From assembly GCA_008921705.1 (NCBI GenBank), contig VFFE01008422.1, forward strand, positions 2,361,263 through 2,425,262: 64,000 bases of DNA, written 5' to 3'. Positions 1 to 14,932 of this stretch are shown here, in pieces; the first letter of the stretch is position 1; every line of letters starts with the position of its first letter. The notes beneath the pieces were generated by a model. The model did not search any database, was not told the DNA's origin, and was given only the letters and a program-made list of their open reading frames with translations. Source of the DNA: Burhinus oedicnemus. Its lineage: Eukaryota > Chordata > Aves > Charadriiformes > Burhinidae. Both the position numbers and the translations under genes were made by a program.

Positions 1-244
1 TCCATGTGGAGAAATTGCAAAGATATTACGCAAAACAAAATTCTCTCCAGTAACATGTCATGATTAATACATTTCATGTTCAGCAAGACTAGGAAAATGT
101 ATGCATCTCTACATTTTGAAAGATATTAAATAGAAAATGGAATGATTTACAGTTATAAATGAATCTTTAACTTCTTCCCTGGTTTTCATCATACAGAAGG
201 ACTATAAGAACATTTCTTGACTATGGTGAGATATATAAACATGT

Positions 245-343
245 ATTTTCCTTTCTTTTTTTAAAGAAAAAAAGAAAAAAAAAGAGAAGAAGAAAAAATA
301 GAAAAAAAAAGAAAGAAAAAAAAAGAAAAAAAAAGAAAAAAAA
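245..343. repeat. Polypyrimidine/polypurine simple repeat
   Basis: A short T/C-rich run (about 245-261) is followed directly by an A/G-only tract to 343, interrupted by a single T at 299 and made of A-runs punctuated by G. The two halves are partly complementary and could fold back. No retroposed body could be recognised upstream, so this is called a simple repeat and not the tail of an insertion. Confidence 0.85.
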
Positions 344-3300
344 TCGCGTAAGACAGGGCTACTTATGTAAACTCATCTGACTTTCTAATGAATCCTGCCC
401 AGTAGTGCAAATCAAAGGTAGTAAGAGGAACGTGGAAAATCTTCAAAGTATTCCAAAGTAGTTCTTTTGAGTTTATTGATTTAGCTGAGGAATACTTCCA
501 TTAATACTTCCATACTTCCAAGAGAATATGACAATAACTACAATACAACAGTGTTTTACAGAGAAACATCGGAAGGATCTGTATCTTCCAATAAAACAGA
601 GGAAACTGAACAAGACAGTGAAAAATGGCACATCTTGTTACTAATCAGAGAGAGAACTTGTGGTAAACTGGAAAATAATGCAAGTCTTTGTTAGCAAAGC
701 AAGGAAAAGTTATAGTTTATACAATATTTACAATAGATTGATCAAAGGGATATGCATATAGATGCTGCAGGATGTAATTGTATTGTAGAGACATACACAT
801 GCTTTGGTCAGCAAAGTCATTAGCAAAGAGTCCTTGGACTTATTTAAATAAGCAATGCAAGATCAGAGTAGAGGACGAAAGAATGAGTTGTCTGCATTTG
901 CACATGATGATATGTATTTTTATTGCTGTGTGTTTATTTTTCATTACAAAGTTTAAACTTTTCTAATTTGTCATCTGCACTTAGTTCATATTTTAAACTT
1001 TTCTGCCAACATTAATGTCCAGAACTTAAATTTTTAAATGACAGCTGATAGTCCAGCTATTGCAAAATAAAGCTTCCATTTTAAGAAGCTTTTCTCACTA
1101 TATTGTGAAAGACCCATGAAGAAGATATGACTGGCAATCTAACAGTTATTTTCACTGTTGTGACTTGACAGTTTGAGTGGGTAGCAGAGGTTGTATGCAG
1201 GAGGGGCTCCTGGAAACTTGCAGTAGAAGGAAAAAAATGTATGGTTAAATTAATATGCTTTTCAAGAAATCCCTGGACATTCTCATCACTGAAGTCTTTA
1301 CAATTTTCAAACAAAAAATACATTTTCCATGCTAATTAATAAATATACATTACATAAACCAACACGGAAGATATTCAGGAAATATATTCAGTAAACTTCT
1401 GACAGTAGAGAACAGCCATTTCTTTGGACATGTCAATGGCCAGAACAGATGTATCAATGGCCAGTAATTGTCATCTAGGCTATTCAAAATGCAAAAAGCT
1501 CTAACTAGCAGCTGAAGGCAGAGCATGATATACAACACCTTGCAAAGGAGATGCACTCTTCTATATGTCAGATAAATACCCTGACAACTTACTGCTAGTT
1601 CATAATAATTTTGCACCCCATTGTGTTAGTCCAGAGTCCTCATCTAAATAATAAAATTACTCTCTAGGTTAATCTTAAATATACTTTCGATGTAGCTTGT
1701 TCCTACATAATCAACCATCAGGAAAGGCTGCTGAATGATAATTTTTTTCATCTAGGAAGGTTTGAAATTTATCAGCTTGCAAGACCCCATTGTCCCAGCA
1801 GCAGAAGGGTGTGGTTGCCTATCTATCCATGTAGACACCAATGTTCTGTTTATACTTGTATATAGTAGGTAACCTCTGTTACACAACTAAACAAGTTGCT
1901 ATTTTCCCAGGCTGACAGAAATCTTACAAGGAAGGTCAAAGTTTAGGGACGTGATCAAGATGACTACCGAATATGATATAAATGTCTTGGCAGAAAGACA
2001 GATGCCTTCTGAAATTTCTCTTTCCAAATTCCTCTCTTCCTCGGGGTATCCAATAAGAATATTTTTTTAATAATTTTGCATAATGCTTTTGCTCAATGCC
2101 TTTTTTTTCCTACTGAAAGCACAGTGCTGTTAGCCTTTTGTTACTTACTATATTTGTATTTTAAAAATAGAGCTCATCTGTATGAGTTTGTGTGGATAGA
2201 CAGTGGCTCTGTAACAGGGAACCGATTCCCCCAAAATCAATGGGTAGCATCATACTGGCGACAGATTTCTGTAATCAAGAGCCGTATGGCTAGCTATACA
2301 GCCCAAAATTTAGTTAAGAATTGCTATTTTATGCTGAGTATCTAATACAGAATTACCAAAGATGTAAACAAGCAACATGCTACATTTGCAGAAGTTAAAA
2401 ATAGCAGTTGTAGCGAGTAGGAAAAAAATGTTCAAACTTTCCATCACAACCAATATGTATAAACTTCTTGGAAAATATTTTACAGAATATTTTATATAAG
2501 TATTGGACAGTCCAGTGAAAGCAAAAAATCTGTGCTTTTTTTAATATAAAGATTATTTCTTCAGTTTTTCAAGCTTTATTTTGTACTAGTTTGTTTATAC
2601 TAGATGTGAGGTTGCTCTGAACTTTGAAAAGAAAAGCAAATATCAAAATAGGCAGAGTACTCCAGAAGGGGAATACAGAAAGACTGCTGGACACACACCA
2701 AAAAAAAGCCCAAACAAAAAATAAAAAAACCCAGAGAGACAAAAGAAAACCTGACCTGTTGTAAAAACCAGAGACTTAGAACTACACATGCTGTATATCA
2801 GTACAATAAAAAAAGGAAACCATAAGCTTGACATATATAGTGCAGCCAAAGAACTGCACACTAAATACTTGTTTTCTCCCATATGGCATGTTGAGGTTAC
2901 CAGCTGAAATCCTAGTTGATAACTGAAGGCTTATTGCATAACAGGAACTGATTTGTTGATGAAAGCCAAGAAAAGATTAAGCGGAGATTTTCAGGGTCAA
3001 CCCATTTCGCATCCGTTCAGATTTGTTGTAATTTCAAATGTTTTCTTTGCAGATCTACAGCAGATAGCTATGGCTAAGCTTTAAATATGGTAAGGGATTA
3101 GACAAGCCAGTATCCTGTTGCTGCTGCTATATCCAGGTCTTTGCCTGATGTACGTTCATACTTTCACTGAAATTGCAGCAGAATTGATATTTTTGTAGTC
3201 AGTAGGTGAGTCCAATCAATTTAAAAGGAGATTTTTGTCAGTTAGAGCTAATCCATGAACGTTCAATTTCCTAGCTAGCAATTTATATGAAATATTCTTT

Positions 3301-3711
3301 GCTGGAATGGACATTATCATCCTTTTATGTAAAATTTTGCAGTAGATTAAATATAAATGTCTTCCTGATTCTGATACTGAAATATATGAAACAACATTTG
3401 AATATCTCAAAGGTAAAAATTCGCATGTATATAAACAAACTATGGAACTGTATCCATTGATGTAATCTTTGTGCAAAACTGATACCTGCTTTTGCATGTG
3501 AAGCTGGGCAAAAATGCCTCTTAGTGAGTCATATAGCCTAAAAAAACCTTCAGTTTCAAAGCAACTAAAAGTAACTCTAGGTTTTTCTGAATAGTTTCAG
3601 TGGTATAAAAGCTACAGAAGGTCTTGGTAAATGTTGAAGCTATTCATATCATCATTTTGGTTCTTGTGAGCTAATTCGTATAGAGGACAAAACACTAGTG
3701 CTAAGATAACC

Positions 3712-3862
3712 TAAAATATATACATATGAAATAGATATATAAAAATGATAAATATATATATAAAATATATATTTTGTATATGTATAAAAAACAGGTTTTC
3801 AAGGTTGAGTTCTGACCATATATGGATCTGACATATATGTATATATCATATGTATATATGAA
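3712..3862. repeat. AT-rich TATA/ATAT simple repeat
   Basis: Irregular TA, ATAT and TATATG repeats fill most of this interval in two blocks (about 3712-3791 and 3831-3862), with a short non-repetitive spacer between. Typical low-complexity DNA; no gene signal. Confidence 0.8.
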
Positions 3863-6495
3863 TTAAGAATCACAAAATTGTTAACTATTATAAATGCCAT
3901 ATGCATATATATTTAAAACTCTAACTTTGAATACCTGCTATTTAGCCCTTTAAAATATATTTCTTGGCTTATTATCCCCATTCTGCATTTACTTACAAGG
4001 CAGTAATAAAGTATCTGTTCCGGCACATGCACTATACACTTCAACCACAAGGTATGAGAAGTGAGTAATTCAGACCCTACAGAGAGTGCAGATTCTGAAC
4101 TTCGGTATATCTGTCAGATGGTGCAAGGTGTGCCTGTGGGAATTTGAACCATGTCTGAAGTTACTTACAACCATTCTTTTAGAAGGGAAAAAAAATCTAA
4201 ACAGTCCTGGGCTGGAATATATCCAGACAGGCACCCGAAAGGCTGATCCAAAGCTCCTTAGCTATGCCTTAGGATTTTGTCTCTTGAGATATGGTAGTCA
4301 TACTTGGCTTTCTGGAAAGAGTCTGAAATTCTGACCCAAATATGGGCCCTCCATTCTGTGGGAACTTCACCCAGTCAACACACTCTTCACAACCTCCTGC
4401 CAAATGTTAAATGAAGAGCTTTCATTAACAAAAATTTGCACTGCAAATACAAATTACTAAGCAATTGCCCAAGGGAATTTCAACTAATTTCTTAGAGTAA
4501 TTTAAGTAGAGCAAGCACATATTGAAAGAACTGGAATGGACCATTACAATGCTTCAGATTCATATACTTACTGTAGAAAGGGAACAGCACTCTTAGAAGG
4601 CAGTTCTGAGTTTATATTTTACTAATACATGTACATACACACAGATGACTAGTTTTGAGGAAGCAAGATATACATACATATATTGTGTTGTACCTCCTTC
4701 ATACTATTTGAAGCATAGTCTTCACAAGGTATGCTTTTAACTTCTACTGCTACAAGAGCAGTAAAAGTAGGCTATAACCCTGTTTTCGTATCAGCTTCTG
4801 CAGGGAGATCGTAAGACAGAACTAACTTGTTGATGTAAGATTTTCTGCATTCAATTCCTGCCTGCAGTCCCTAAATGCACTGTACTCTTTATCAACCTCT
4901 CTGAAAATTATGCACGCTTTAGGTACCTCTGGTGATGTTTCCAAATCACTAGGCGGAGATGAAAACCCTCGTGTTATTGAACTTCCTTGTTTTGTGCAAA
5001 GAGCAGTAATAAAATGGAAGTGTTGAAATATATCACAGAAGAGCTATCAGCATATTTCTTTATTGAAAAGTGGAAGAGTTCATTAAAAGAAATATTCTAT
5101 TTTCCGTCCACAGTCATTCATTTTGCTTTCAAGATTAATTATCTTCTTGGTTAATTTTTAATCCTCCAAAATACTACATGTGGGAGAGCAATCCACCACC
5201 TATGTGAAGACAATAAACTTTACAGCTTTAATACCGAAACAAATTCCCATGCCCCATCTTTCATTTTATAGCATTCATTTGCTATACAAGCTTTTTTATA
5301 TTAAAGCTCTTTTGCACTGAGGGGTGAGCTGTACACTACACAGTGAAAACAGAGCGGTAACACTTTTTTATCCTTGCTCTCTACAGTCATTACAGCTATA
5401 GAATTTAAGTTACATAATATATTTTCACACATATAAACTTCTAGACAAAAGCAATGAAGTCACACTTGAATTCAAGAAAAACCTTGGAACACAGCTATTG
5501 TAAAACATCCATTACCCCAAATCAGTTTAAAACAATTTTCTGTTCTATGTGTACTGAAATGTGTATTTTTACATGTCCTCACTAGATTTTTGTCAACCAA
5601 AACCAATAAATCTTATCTCATTGCAAACAGAATAAAATCTTGACCCACTGCAGCCTGGGAGCAGAAAAGAGCTGCAAATGGAAATGACAAAGCTCTGGAC
5701 ATCAATTTTGAAGACTATGGGAACAAAAGTAGACAAAAAAGAATAACCTTCTCTGAAAGCTTTGAGTATCTATCTTTAAAATCAACTGGTACAAAACCAC
5801 TAACACCTACTATATCATGAAAAATTAATAATGTAACTAAACAGGAAGGCTGCAAGCTGTAGTCCAACCTGGTGTTTACACCATCATTGTGTCTTAATAT
5901 GACTTTTTAAAAATTCCTTTTTCATCTTTGCCTTTTTCTCACAGTGGACCTTTATTGGACCGTTGGCTCTTGTCTCTATTTACTTTGGGACCAGGAACTT
6001 TCTTACATTTATATGTCATCCAGGATACAGAAACTATCCTTATGGAAAATACCCCAAATCCTGATGAAAGACAGAGCTACCAATTATACCATTCAGGAAG
6101 TGTTTTACATGGAACGTTTTCTGCATAATTCTGCATAAAATGGGATTAATCTTCTGGATTATGTGGTCATTGACTTCAAGGGAATTAAATCATTTTATGC
6201 CATTAAAAAAAAAAAGTAATCTATGCCAAGTTATTAAAGGAACCTTAACTGCTCCTTTGCACGTGAGTTGCATGAGTCTTTTCCTGACCTGATCACGCAG
6301 ACTGTGTGCATGGGTGTATGTCTTTTTGTCACCTCAGAGATTATTGTAAAGATGTCACATGTCATTATTAGTCTGCTGCTAAGAAATATGGATCCCAAAG
6401 TCACGTGCAAGAACAGAGGCAGACCTGCAATTTCTGTAAGAACATAATTTCTGCACTTCCTATATGATACAGTGTCATAATACATACTTGATTAC

Positions 6496-6517
6496 ATATG
6501 CATATAAATATGCATAT
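6496..6517. repeat. Two copies of the palindrome ATATGCATAT
   Basis: The perfect 10-bp palindrome ATATGCATAT occurs at 6496-6505 and again at 6508-6517, separated by AA. The ATGCATAT core resembles POU/octamer-type sites, but such sites are frequent by chance in AT-rich DNA, so no regulatory role is claimed. Confidence 0.6.
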
Positions 6518-7573
6518 TCACTATAAAAATCAGCCAGATTTTCATTTTTTGTTTGGCTCTAAAATGACTGAGGTTTTCTTGACTTTGTATAAAAATAAGA
6601 AGTTTATATTGCTATTCATAGCAAAGCTACATAAATCACGTGTAATTTTCAACATTTTTCCCTACAAGGTATGCATCCTTCAATATAAGAGGTCTTTTAC
6701 CTCATTTTATGTTTTAGAAACTAAGTACTACTGTTATTTGAATTTATTTTTGTGAGAGAGGGAAGAAGCAACAGTGGATCTTTTTTCTCCAGTGCGATTC
6801 ATAGATAACTAACTTACTGTTACAGTGGCAGTTTCTGTGTTGTGACCCATCAGTGTTGTCATCTTGCCGGTTTGTGTGAAGTGATGATCATCTGCAAGGT
6901 CACTGTATCAGTGGACAGTAATACGGCCTGAGGCATTTTACACCAGAGAACACCTTTAGGAAATCTGTCTTCTCCACGTGGTATTAACGAACTCGGCCAT
7001 TGTCATTCTCCAAGGCTTCACATATTTTTATATGTTTTATATACACACACGACCCACACACACAGGCATGTTGCCAGCAAGGCAGAGTGAAACACACTGC
7101 TGAGAGGGGTGATGCTCCTGTTAAACAAAAGTTTAACAATTTGTCTAGAGATCACAGAGCTGGCTGTGATTTATTATTACAGCACTGCTTGGAAAAGATA
7201 AAGAATACATCACTGTATCTAGTACAGCTAGCTGTATCTAGCTGTACCTAGTACAGTTGCCTGTTTTCTGTGTTTCTTTTGACATGAAGTAGAAAGGCTT
7301 CAGGTAGGTAGAAAGGCATGGTTAGTTCTTGGCTCAGATCAAACAACACTTGAAGCTGAAGGAAAAAAAAGGAAAGTTGTACTAAACAACCTTCAAAAGC
7401 TTTCTTCTGACAATTCTTAGCACTTTGTACCTAGCAATACAATCATTTCTCAAACATGGAAGTTAATATACTGTCTGATAGTAAGGAATCATAAAGAAAA
7501 ACTGAAGACATGCACATGTTCATTAAGTGAGGTAAGATATGCACTGAACTGGAAAGATTTTTATAACAACGTA

Positions 7574-7604
7574 ATGCATGCACACGTGTGTGTGCACACA
7601 CACA
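7574..7604. repeat. Alternating purine-pyrimidine tract (CA/TG, Z-DNA prone)
   Basis: All 31 positions alternate purine and pyrimidine, mixing ATGC, CACACGTGTG and TGTGCACACACA units, and the tract contains self-complementary sections. Such tracts are the classical substrate for left-handed DNA. No gene lies next to it. Confidence 0.8.
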
Positions 7605-10600
7605 GAGTGCTTTTCTGCTGCTGCTGCTTTTTACTTTTCAAGTTATGCTATTCACCTTCCACAGCATGTATGTTAAACATGAATTATGTCCACGTTCTCA
7701 GATGTAATTAAATCATCAGCCTTTGAATCCTCCTAGAATTGGAGTTCTTTCAGCACTCCCTGTTCTTCCAATCAAGGGACACAGGTCTTATGAAACCTGA
7801 TGACCTGTTTGCTTGAATTTCAAAATTAGAATAAGAAATATGTTGCCTAGGTAAGACCTAGCAGGCACTATGCTGTTGATAATCTGTATGAAGGTGGAGA
7901 AATCAAAGAGCCGTGCAAGGTATGTTTAGTAAACTCAGTCCATTTGAGGAAATTCGAACTGGTTCATGGAAATTGGATGAGACAAAAAGAGTCTGACACA
8001 AATCATACACAGCCAAGAGTGTATTAAGCTCAAACTGATTTGATATAGAGGTTAGACATAGCCAATAGACTTGGCTCCAGCACATCCCTTGTGAATATTT
8101 TTCTATATCTGCTAATAATTCTCAAATGGGAGAGTCAAATCTCTTCTGTAGGTGCCACAGTATAGCTGTACAAACTTTTGCATTGTTTCCCTAGGTGTTT
8201 CCATAGAGAAACCAGGACATGCATAGATAGCAGGAGAGGTGTTATAGAAGGGGTATGCAGTCTGCGGCAACACATCAGCTACTCAGAGTTAATAATAAAG
8301 ACTCAAGAAAGACTTTTCAACAAGAAAATCAAGGGTGTTTGGTGGTGAAATTGCAGTGATAGGTTTATTAGCACTATAATGGTATCTTCTCAAAGAGATT
8401 TCTTACAAATACAGTTGACATTCTCCAACACTATCAGTAGATAAAACATATCAAAATGAAGAGAACAATAATACATGGTGTAGTTTACAAGAATGAACAA
8501 TAAATAGGCATTCTGAAATGACATAAGGAAACAAATCAAGAACTGCTGCAGGCTAAATTTGTGAATGGTCTTTTGCATTTATAGGAAATATAATTGTCTT
8601 TTACTATGGCCAGTTCTAGGAGAGCAAACAAGCCTCTTCACAACACTCATTTTTCAACTTCAAGTGAAACTAGAACTAGACTATCTGATTGCTCTTTCTG
8701 CACCTTTGGCATAGTTAGCAATGCCTTAGTTATTTAAATTTTGGCAGATGCAAAGAGGAACTTCAGGGGACATCTCAGTTGGCAGAGCACACACCACATG
8801 CATCCATTCCTTTTTGGTTAGCTTGTAACAGGAAGCTTTATGTGCTGTGCTCAGCTGAAGCCTTCCCAATAAACATGTTGCAGGGTCTGCAGGCACTTAG
8901 ACAGAGGAATGTAAGTTCAAGTCCCTTACACCTGAGCTTACACTGCAGTCAACAGAACTGTATGCTCATGTTTGACATGTTCATTTGCCCTGACCAACTG
9001 GCTCCAGAAATTATTCTGGACTCTGTAGTGAACCCCTCTCTTCAAAACTCGTGGCTTTCTTTAAACATCAAGGGCCGAAATTGGAAGTTTTTCCGATGTG
9101 TTTGGTGGAACAATGTACATCATGCACAGGCAGTGTACATATCCTGTGTGGTGCAAGCTGGTGTGGAAGTGAAGGGAGGCAGAAACAATAATGAAGTCTT
9201 TCTATTAAAGGTGAACTGGTAATGAATACTGGAAGTAACTGAAGAAGTGAAAGCTGGAAAAATTACATGGATTTATGGCAACAGCCCTGCAAAGTACTAT
9301 CTAAATGGTTCAGGACATATGCAGCCTTTCCACTGACATTAACTCTGCTGACACATCAGAAACTGACATGCCAGAGTAAAAATGACACATAGCTCTGATG
9401 CCTATTTCCCTTTAAACAGGTTCACTTAATAAACAATATGTAAGAGAAAATGAAGTCATTCTTAAAGAAAATTAAACACATTTCTTATTTTAGAAATGTC
9501 AGGGAGTGATGCAGGTAACAAGTACAATCTAACAAACACTGCTTCAGAAGCATGAAAGGTGTTATATTATCATATGTAGCACTCAGGTATTATGTCTACT
9601 TAAAGGGAAGAAGAAAGCCCTTTACTAGATACTTAAATATTTCAGTGTTGTTGTTTTTTTTCCTACTGTTAACACAGCATAATACACCACGTGGTAACAG
9701 AAAAAATACACATTATATCACAAGTGTTATGTATAAATTAATAAATACAGAAATATTTTAAGTGCCAAGGGAGGGGTGAGAACAGACGCACACTAACAGC
9801 TAACCTGCTTATACCATAGACAGCAGCAGAGACTGACAAGGCGTTTTTTGCTGTGATACTTATATAAAAAAATGCCAGTCTGGTAAACTGGAAAAAAAAA
9901 TCCCAGAACCACAAGGAGAGAGTGTGAACCAGCAGAGCTCTTCTCTGGAAGATTTCTTCAATCCAAGCAAAATTAATGGTCAAATTCAGAAGGAAATTAA
10001 CTATAAATCTGAGGAAGTAAAGAGGTAAATCTACCTATCCTTTATGTCAGACAATCTTTCATGCTAATCTACCTATATAATACGGAGCAAGAAATACAAA
10101 AAAGAAAAACTTCAAAAATGTTTCAGCTCAGTTGAGTAGCTAAATCACTATCTGCACAATGTCTAGCAAAGATGGGGTTTCTCTCTAGTGCCTGTTCAGC
10201 ATAGAAGGAGTATGCTCCTTTTGGGCATATAAAAACCCTTTTATTCTGTTCTACATTCTTAGGCCTGTCTTTCTAAATATAAACTTGATTTATTGAGAAT
10301 AAAACTAGCAGCTATGAGGATTCTGCATTTTATTATATTCAGCAGCTCTGAAGAGGCTCAGGTCATTATCTATCCAATTGTTATGAAACTTCAGATATGC
10401 AAGACTGAATGCAGACATCCTCAGCTTTGCTTGTTTGCTATTTCTGAATGACAGTCACGCTTTAGTTCCCATCTCCTTCTTTCACAAGAAAACCTGATTA
10501 GGTGCCTAAAAATTTCTTATTCAAATGAAAATTTTGGTAACTCTGAAAAAAAATCAGCACTAAAACCTTTGACAAAGAATAATTTTCACAGTATGAAATG

Positions 10601-13600
10601 CTGGAAAATGGTCCCAAAGCAACAATACCCTTCATGGTGACTTCATTGATTACTCAGTGGAATTAATCAAAATGAAAGGATTTTATCCTGCACCTTTCCT
10701 ACTACTAATAGTATCTGGTTGCATTTCATTGTGCTGCCACCACTACAGTCAATCCTATGACTAACTGAAGGTTTCTCTCATAACTTGCAGCTGAGAGAAA
10801 ACCACCCCTAATTCAGTGGAAGTATGCACAGTAAAAGTATGTGGGAGTTTTTGGCCAGATCTGCATTACTACTCCAGAAGCTCTACCTCCACCCTATCCA
10901 CTCAGAGGAGAAGTCCAAATTATGGAGTCAGTTCCTTTGTGAGTAATTTAGGCAAGAAGAATTCGTTATGCTTCCAGCAAACTCTCAGTGCACAGCTAAA
11001 GCAAGGTTTTTACCGTGTCTTAAAAAACAGAAAATCTTTTGCTACCCTACCATTTTTTTGCAAACTACTAATCTGCCCTTCTTTGTGACAGAAAACTGAC
11101 TTAAAAAAAAAAAAAGATTATAAGCAATTTCCTTCAATAAACAGTGGTATAATCACATGGCTCCAAGGGCTAGCACTGTATACTCTAAGAGGGTGGTACA
11201 CAAAGAGGTAGTCTTGGTTTGTAAACAGTGTTGGCAAATTCATTGTTGTAATACCATGATCAACCACAATGCCTTCTCCTGGCAAAGAATGCAGACCTAA
11301 TTCTGAGTATTCAAGGAAGGGTCACAAACATGAAAGTATCTGTGTAGAACTTTAGAATATAGATAATCCCTGTCTTCAGCTGGTGCTTCAAGCGTAATCA
11401 CAGTGAGGCATGTTACTGAATTATGCCTTCTGCTTTATGGAATTTTTTCCTCTGTTAATGTTCCCAGTTGATATTATTTAATTGCATTTTCTAACTCTTC
11501 AATAAAGGCTTGTCCAGTAAAATATATTATACTTTAATTGCAAGAGAGTAATTGTTTCCCTGGATTTACTTTCTTTTTACTTGATTTAGTAATCTTAATT
11601 AAGCATGCGGTAGTCCAGTCCAGTACTCCGCGCATGGCAAACCCTTCCAAAAGAGTGTTATTCTCCTGGACATAAACGGATAGAAGACTGAACTTGTGCT
11701 TGTGAGCATTTTCACAAAATTCTGTGTGGGCTAATCCATTACTGAAATTCTAATGTTTCAAAGCAAATATTAGTGGTTCAGTCTCCAAACAATTCTAACT
11801 CTCCCAGCAATAAAATGGGTTCAAAATACCATATAACATATTTGACACAGCTGAATATTGTTTCAAGCAACATGCATTTAAAAGGCTTAAGTGTAAGACA
11901 AATCCACAAACAGGAAAACAATCAGAATCACACACAGAGACATATGTAAGAAGTGCCCCCTACAAAAGACTAAGAAAGGACAGACTAGTATTTTATAACC
12001 TATAAAAGTGAAAAAGCTCACTGCATAACACTGAGTAAGGTTTTATTCTTATGAGACCAATACCAGATTCTCTTGGTTATTTACTGCAGCTGGTGATTCC
12101 TTAACTTTAGTTAAGTACTGGCTTAAACATAATAACAGCCACAGGACTTTTCTCTTTAGTAAGATGGAAGAGTTAATTGGTTTTAAATTTTTATTTATTC
12201 ATCAGGTAAAAACTGACCAAAAGTAAATTAAAAAAGCTGCTCTTCAGAAATTGCACCACTACCAGAGAAAGGCAGTATCAGGAAGTTGATGGATCTTAAC
12301 ATTTCTATCAACGCCTTGCTTGTCTCCTAAGAGATTCAGGGGAGCCCACATTTGATGAACTAAAGATTTGTTCCTGTAATTAAAACACTGGACTGGAAGA
12401 GCTGTCTCTAGCACAGAATCAGTGTACAGCCTTAGGCAAGACTGTGCATTTCAGTCCCACTTGTAAAACTAGATAGCATTTATTTTCTCTAGCCTTTTTA
12501 GCCAGCAACTGTTTTTAGACAGCAGCATGCACATTTGTTTGTTGCGTAGTACATAAACGGTGCTTTTAAAGTGCCATTACTCTCCAGGTTCATAAAGCTT
12601 CTCTGAAAGGCCCCAGACTCCATTCTCACAACAAAGGCAAAGGCAAGGGTTCCTTTTTTACGCAGTCATTATGGTTAATTACAGTTTGCAGCTGCATTGC
12701 TAAAGAACTATTTCCACTGAATAGCAATTCTACCAGGAGGAAAAACACATCTTGCTGCTGATGTTGCTACCTGTTTAACTATTAAATCACAAGTGCCAGG
12801 TTTTGTCCCATAAGCCTACAGATACATGCACAGAGACCCTCCTCTGGGGCAAAGCACCAGGGTGTGATCTGGCAGATGTTCTCTGACTGGAGGACAAACA
12901 GGATATGCCCAAACCCTAAAAGTTGGTCAAGTGCATTTCAATTTCAGTAAATATACATGCTGAACTGATCCAAATTGTTGCAACACTCTGGGATCTATTT
13001 CTCTGATATTTTCATTTCACAAAATAAAACGTTTGAGCTTGCTGGTAAGCTCTGGATGAAAAGGTCAAAATATTAAGGAGTTTCATGATCTGGAAATAAC
13101 AGGTTTTGACATGTGCTGTGCTAGACAAAGCCTCAACTCTTTTCTTCCATTGTGATACATGTATTTCCATTCTGTCCCATTTCCCAGAACTGGAGGTAAA
13201 CAAAACCACATTAGAACAATGCTTTCAGAGAGAAGGATGTTTTCAGTAGCATTGAACATCAAGCTTTTGTGCAGCTCGACTTTCCGAACTATGCATTGTT
13301 TTTCTAGCACTTTGGGTTTTTTTTAAATCCTGTTGATAATGAAAAGATGTCTTCTCCCTTCCCGTTTTATCACAAATCAAATTTCCTCAGGGTCTGAGGA
13401 GTGAGGTTCTCAGTTCTCTAATTACGGTTGAGCTAAATACAGTTCAGAGGTTTCACAGTTTTTTAAGCCCTTCTGATTTTTTTCTCATAATTGAGTAATA
13501 CGGACATCTATGAAAAGAATAATAATGGAAAAAATAAACTTGAACATTAAAATCTTTGTAAGATGCAATTGAACTGAAATATAGCCAAAGCTTGGGAAAA

Positions 13601-14932
13601 TTATGCATCGTTCTATGTTTATCATTATAGTGATAGCTAACATTCAGTTTGCATTTAATCAGCTTTACTTCCCAGTCTTGTTACAACCATTATATACTTC
13701 ATTCAAGGAAAATTACAATGTTTTCTTGAATTAATTTATAAGCCTTGACCTGCAAGTTTCTTTCTTGTTTTGATCAGTCCATCAGGTTTCAGAATATTTT
13801 TTGCATAACTTAACATGCAAAGGTCACATTAGAAAAAAAACCCATTTGTAACTCCTGCCTAACAATAAAAAGCATTAGCTATCTGTAAGAAGGCATAAGG
13901 ACAAGATTCATTGACTCTGTAGTGGATAGGAGATTTCCATCATACATCTTTTACAAACCATCCAGTCTGCCAAATCTTTCACAAACTTAAACATGCACCT
14001 TTCTTCAGTAAAAAAGAAGCAGCAAAGTTCCACACATGCTTATTTATTGACAGTGTTGTTATATTTTTTATATTTAGATTTTGTTTCATTTGATTTATAA
14101 TAGGTTGAAAATATTAACTACAAAGTCAGAATTTCTACTCTACCTGGATTATAAAACCTAAGGCAACACTAAATATTTAGTTTGTAAGCTTAACTGAACA
14201 TATGTAATTTCATTTTCTAGCCAGCATTCATTAGTAAACAAAAAAGATTCATTATCAAATAAATTCCTTCAATATCAGTTGCCAAGAGGCATGGCAGTAC
14301 TGATTTGCCTGTCTATATGTAGTAAAGATAAAGGGAAGATGCAGCTATTCATCTGCCATTTCTATTCTCAGTTTCACAATTGTGTCTGTTCAGAAGGATC
14401 CATAGCAGCTCAAAGCAAAAGTCCACCCCTACCAGCACAGTCTCCCGCACTAGGCAAGGGCAGATGGTGAACAACAGCAGGACAGCCAAATGCTGACACT
14501 GCCCCTGTATACACATTTTTCTTCTGTGTGTAACAGCCTCTTTACGTATGTGAATAATTCTGTGTATCTGGTAGACTCATGCATGTCAATAGGCTGAAAT
14601 ATCAGAGCACAGATCGTGTCCCCAGTATAAGGCAGGTAAGGGAAAAAAAAGCATTCCTAACTTTCGGGTTTGAATTTAAGTGTCATTAACATTGTTTTGA
14701 AGAGATCAACATCTTAAATATGATCACTATAAGAAGATGTAGGGGTATTCTAGAATTTAAGATCTCTTTTTAAAAACCCTTTAAGTACCGAACCTGAAAA
14801 CTGACAAGATGTTCTACTTTTGGAAAATGGAAGTAATGCAGATGAAGGCATCTACAGTAAATATTTTTGACAAATAGGTCACATGTGTAGTGGCTTACTA
14901 CAGAAAATCTTATTTAAGTACCACTGCATTTT

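Larger units (their letters stand above)
1..14932. other. AT-rich non-coding stretch, no gene recognised
   Basis: No open frame here exceeds 147 codons and none shows a domain I recognise. Most frames close within 60 to 90 codons, as expected by chance in AT-rich DNA. Several short homopolymers and microsatellites are present and the clearest are listed separately. The stretch could be intron or intergenic; the sequence does not decide. A pyrimidine-rich acceptor-like tract ends at 5944 and is discussed as a weak observation. Confidence 0.6.

Noticed and set aside
8779..9222. 147-codon + strand ORF
   Set aside because: No recognisable domain, no promoter or splice context, ordinary AT-rich composition; a frame this long is unsurprising once in 64 kb.
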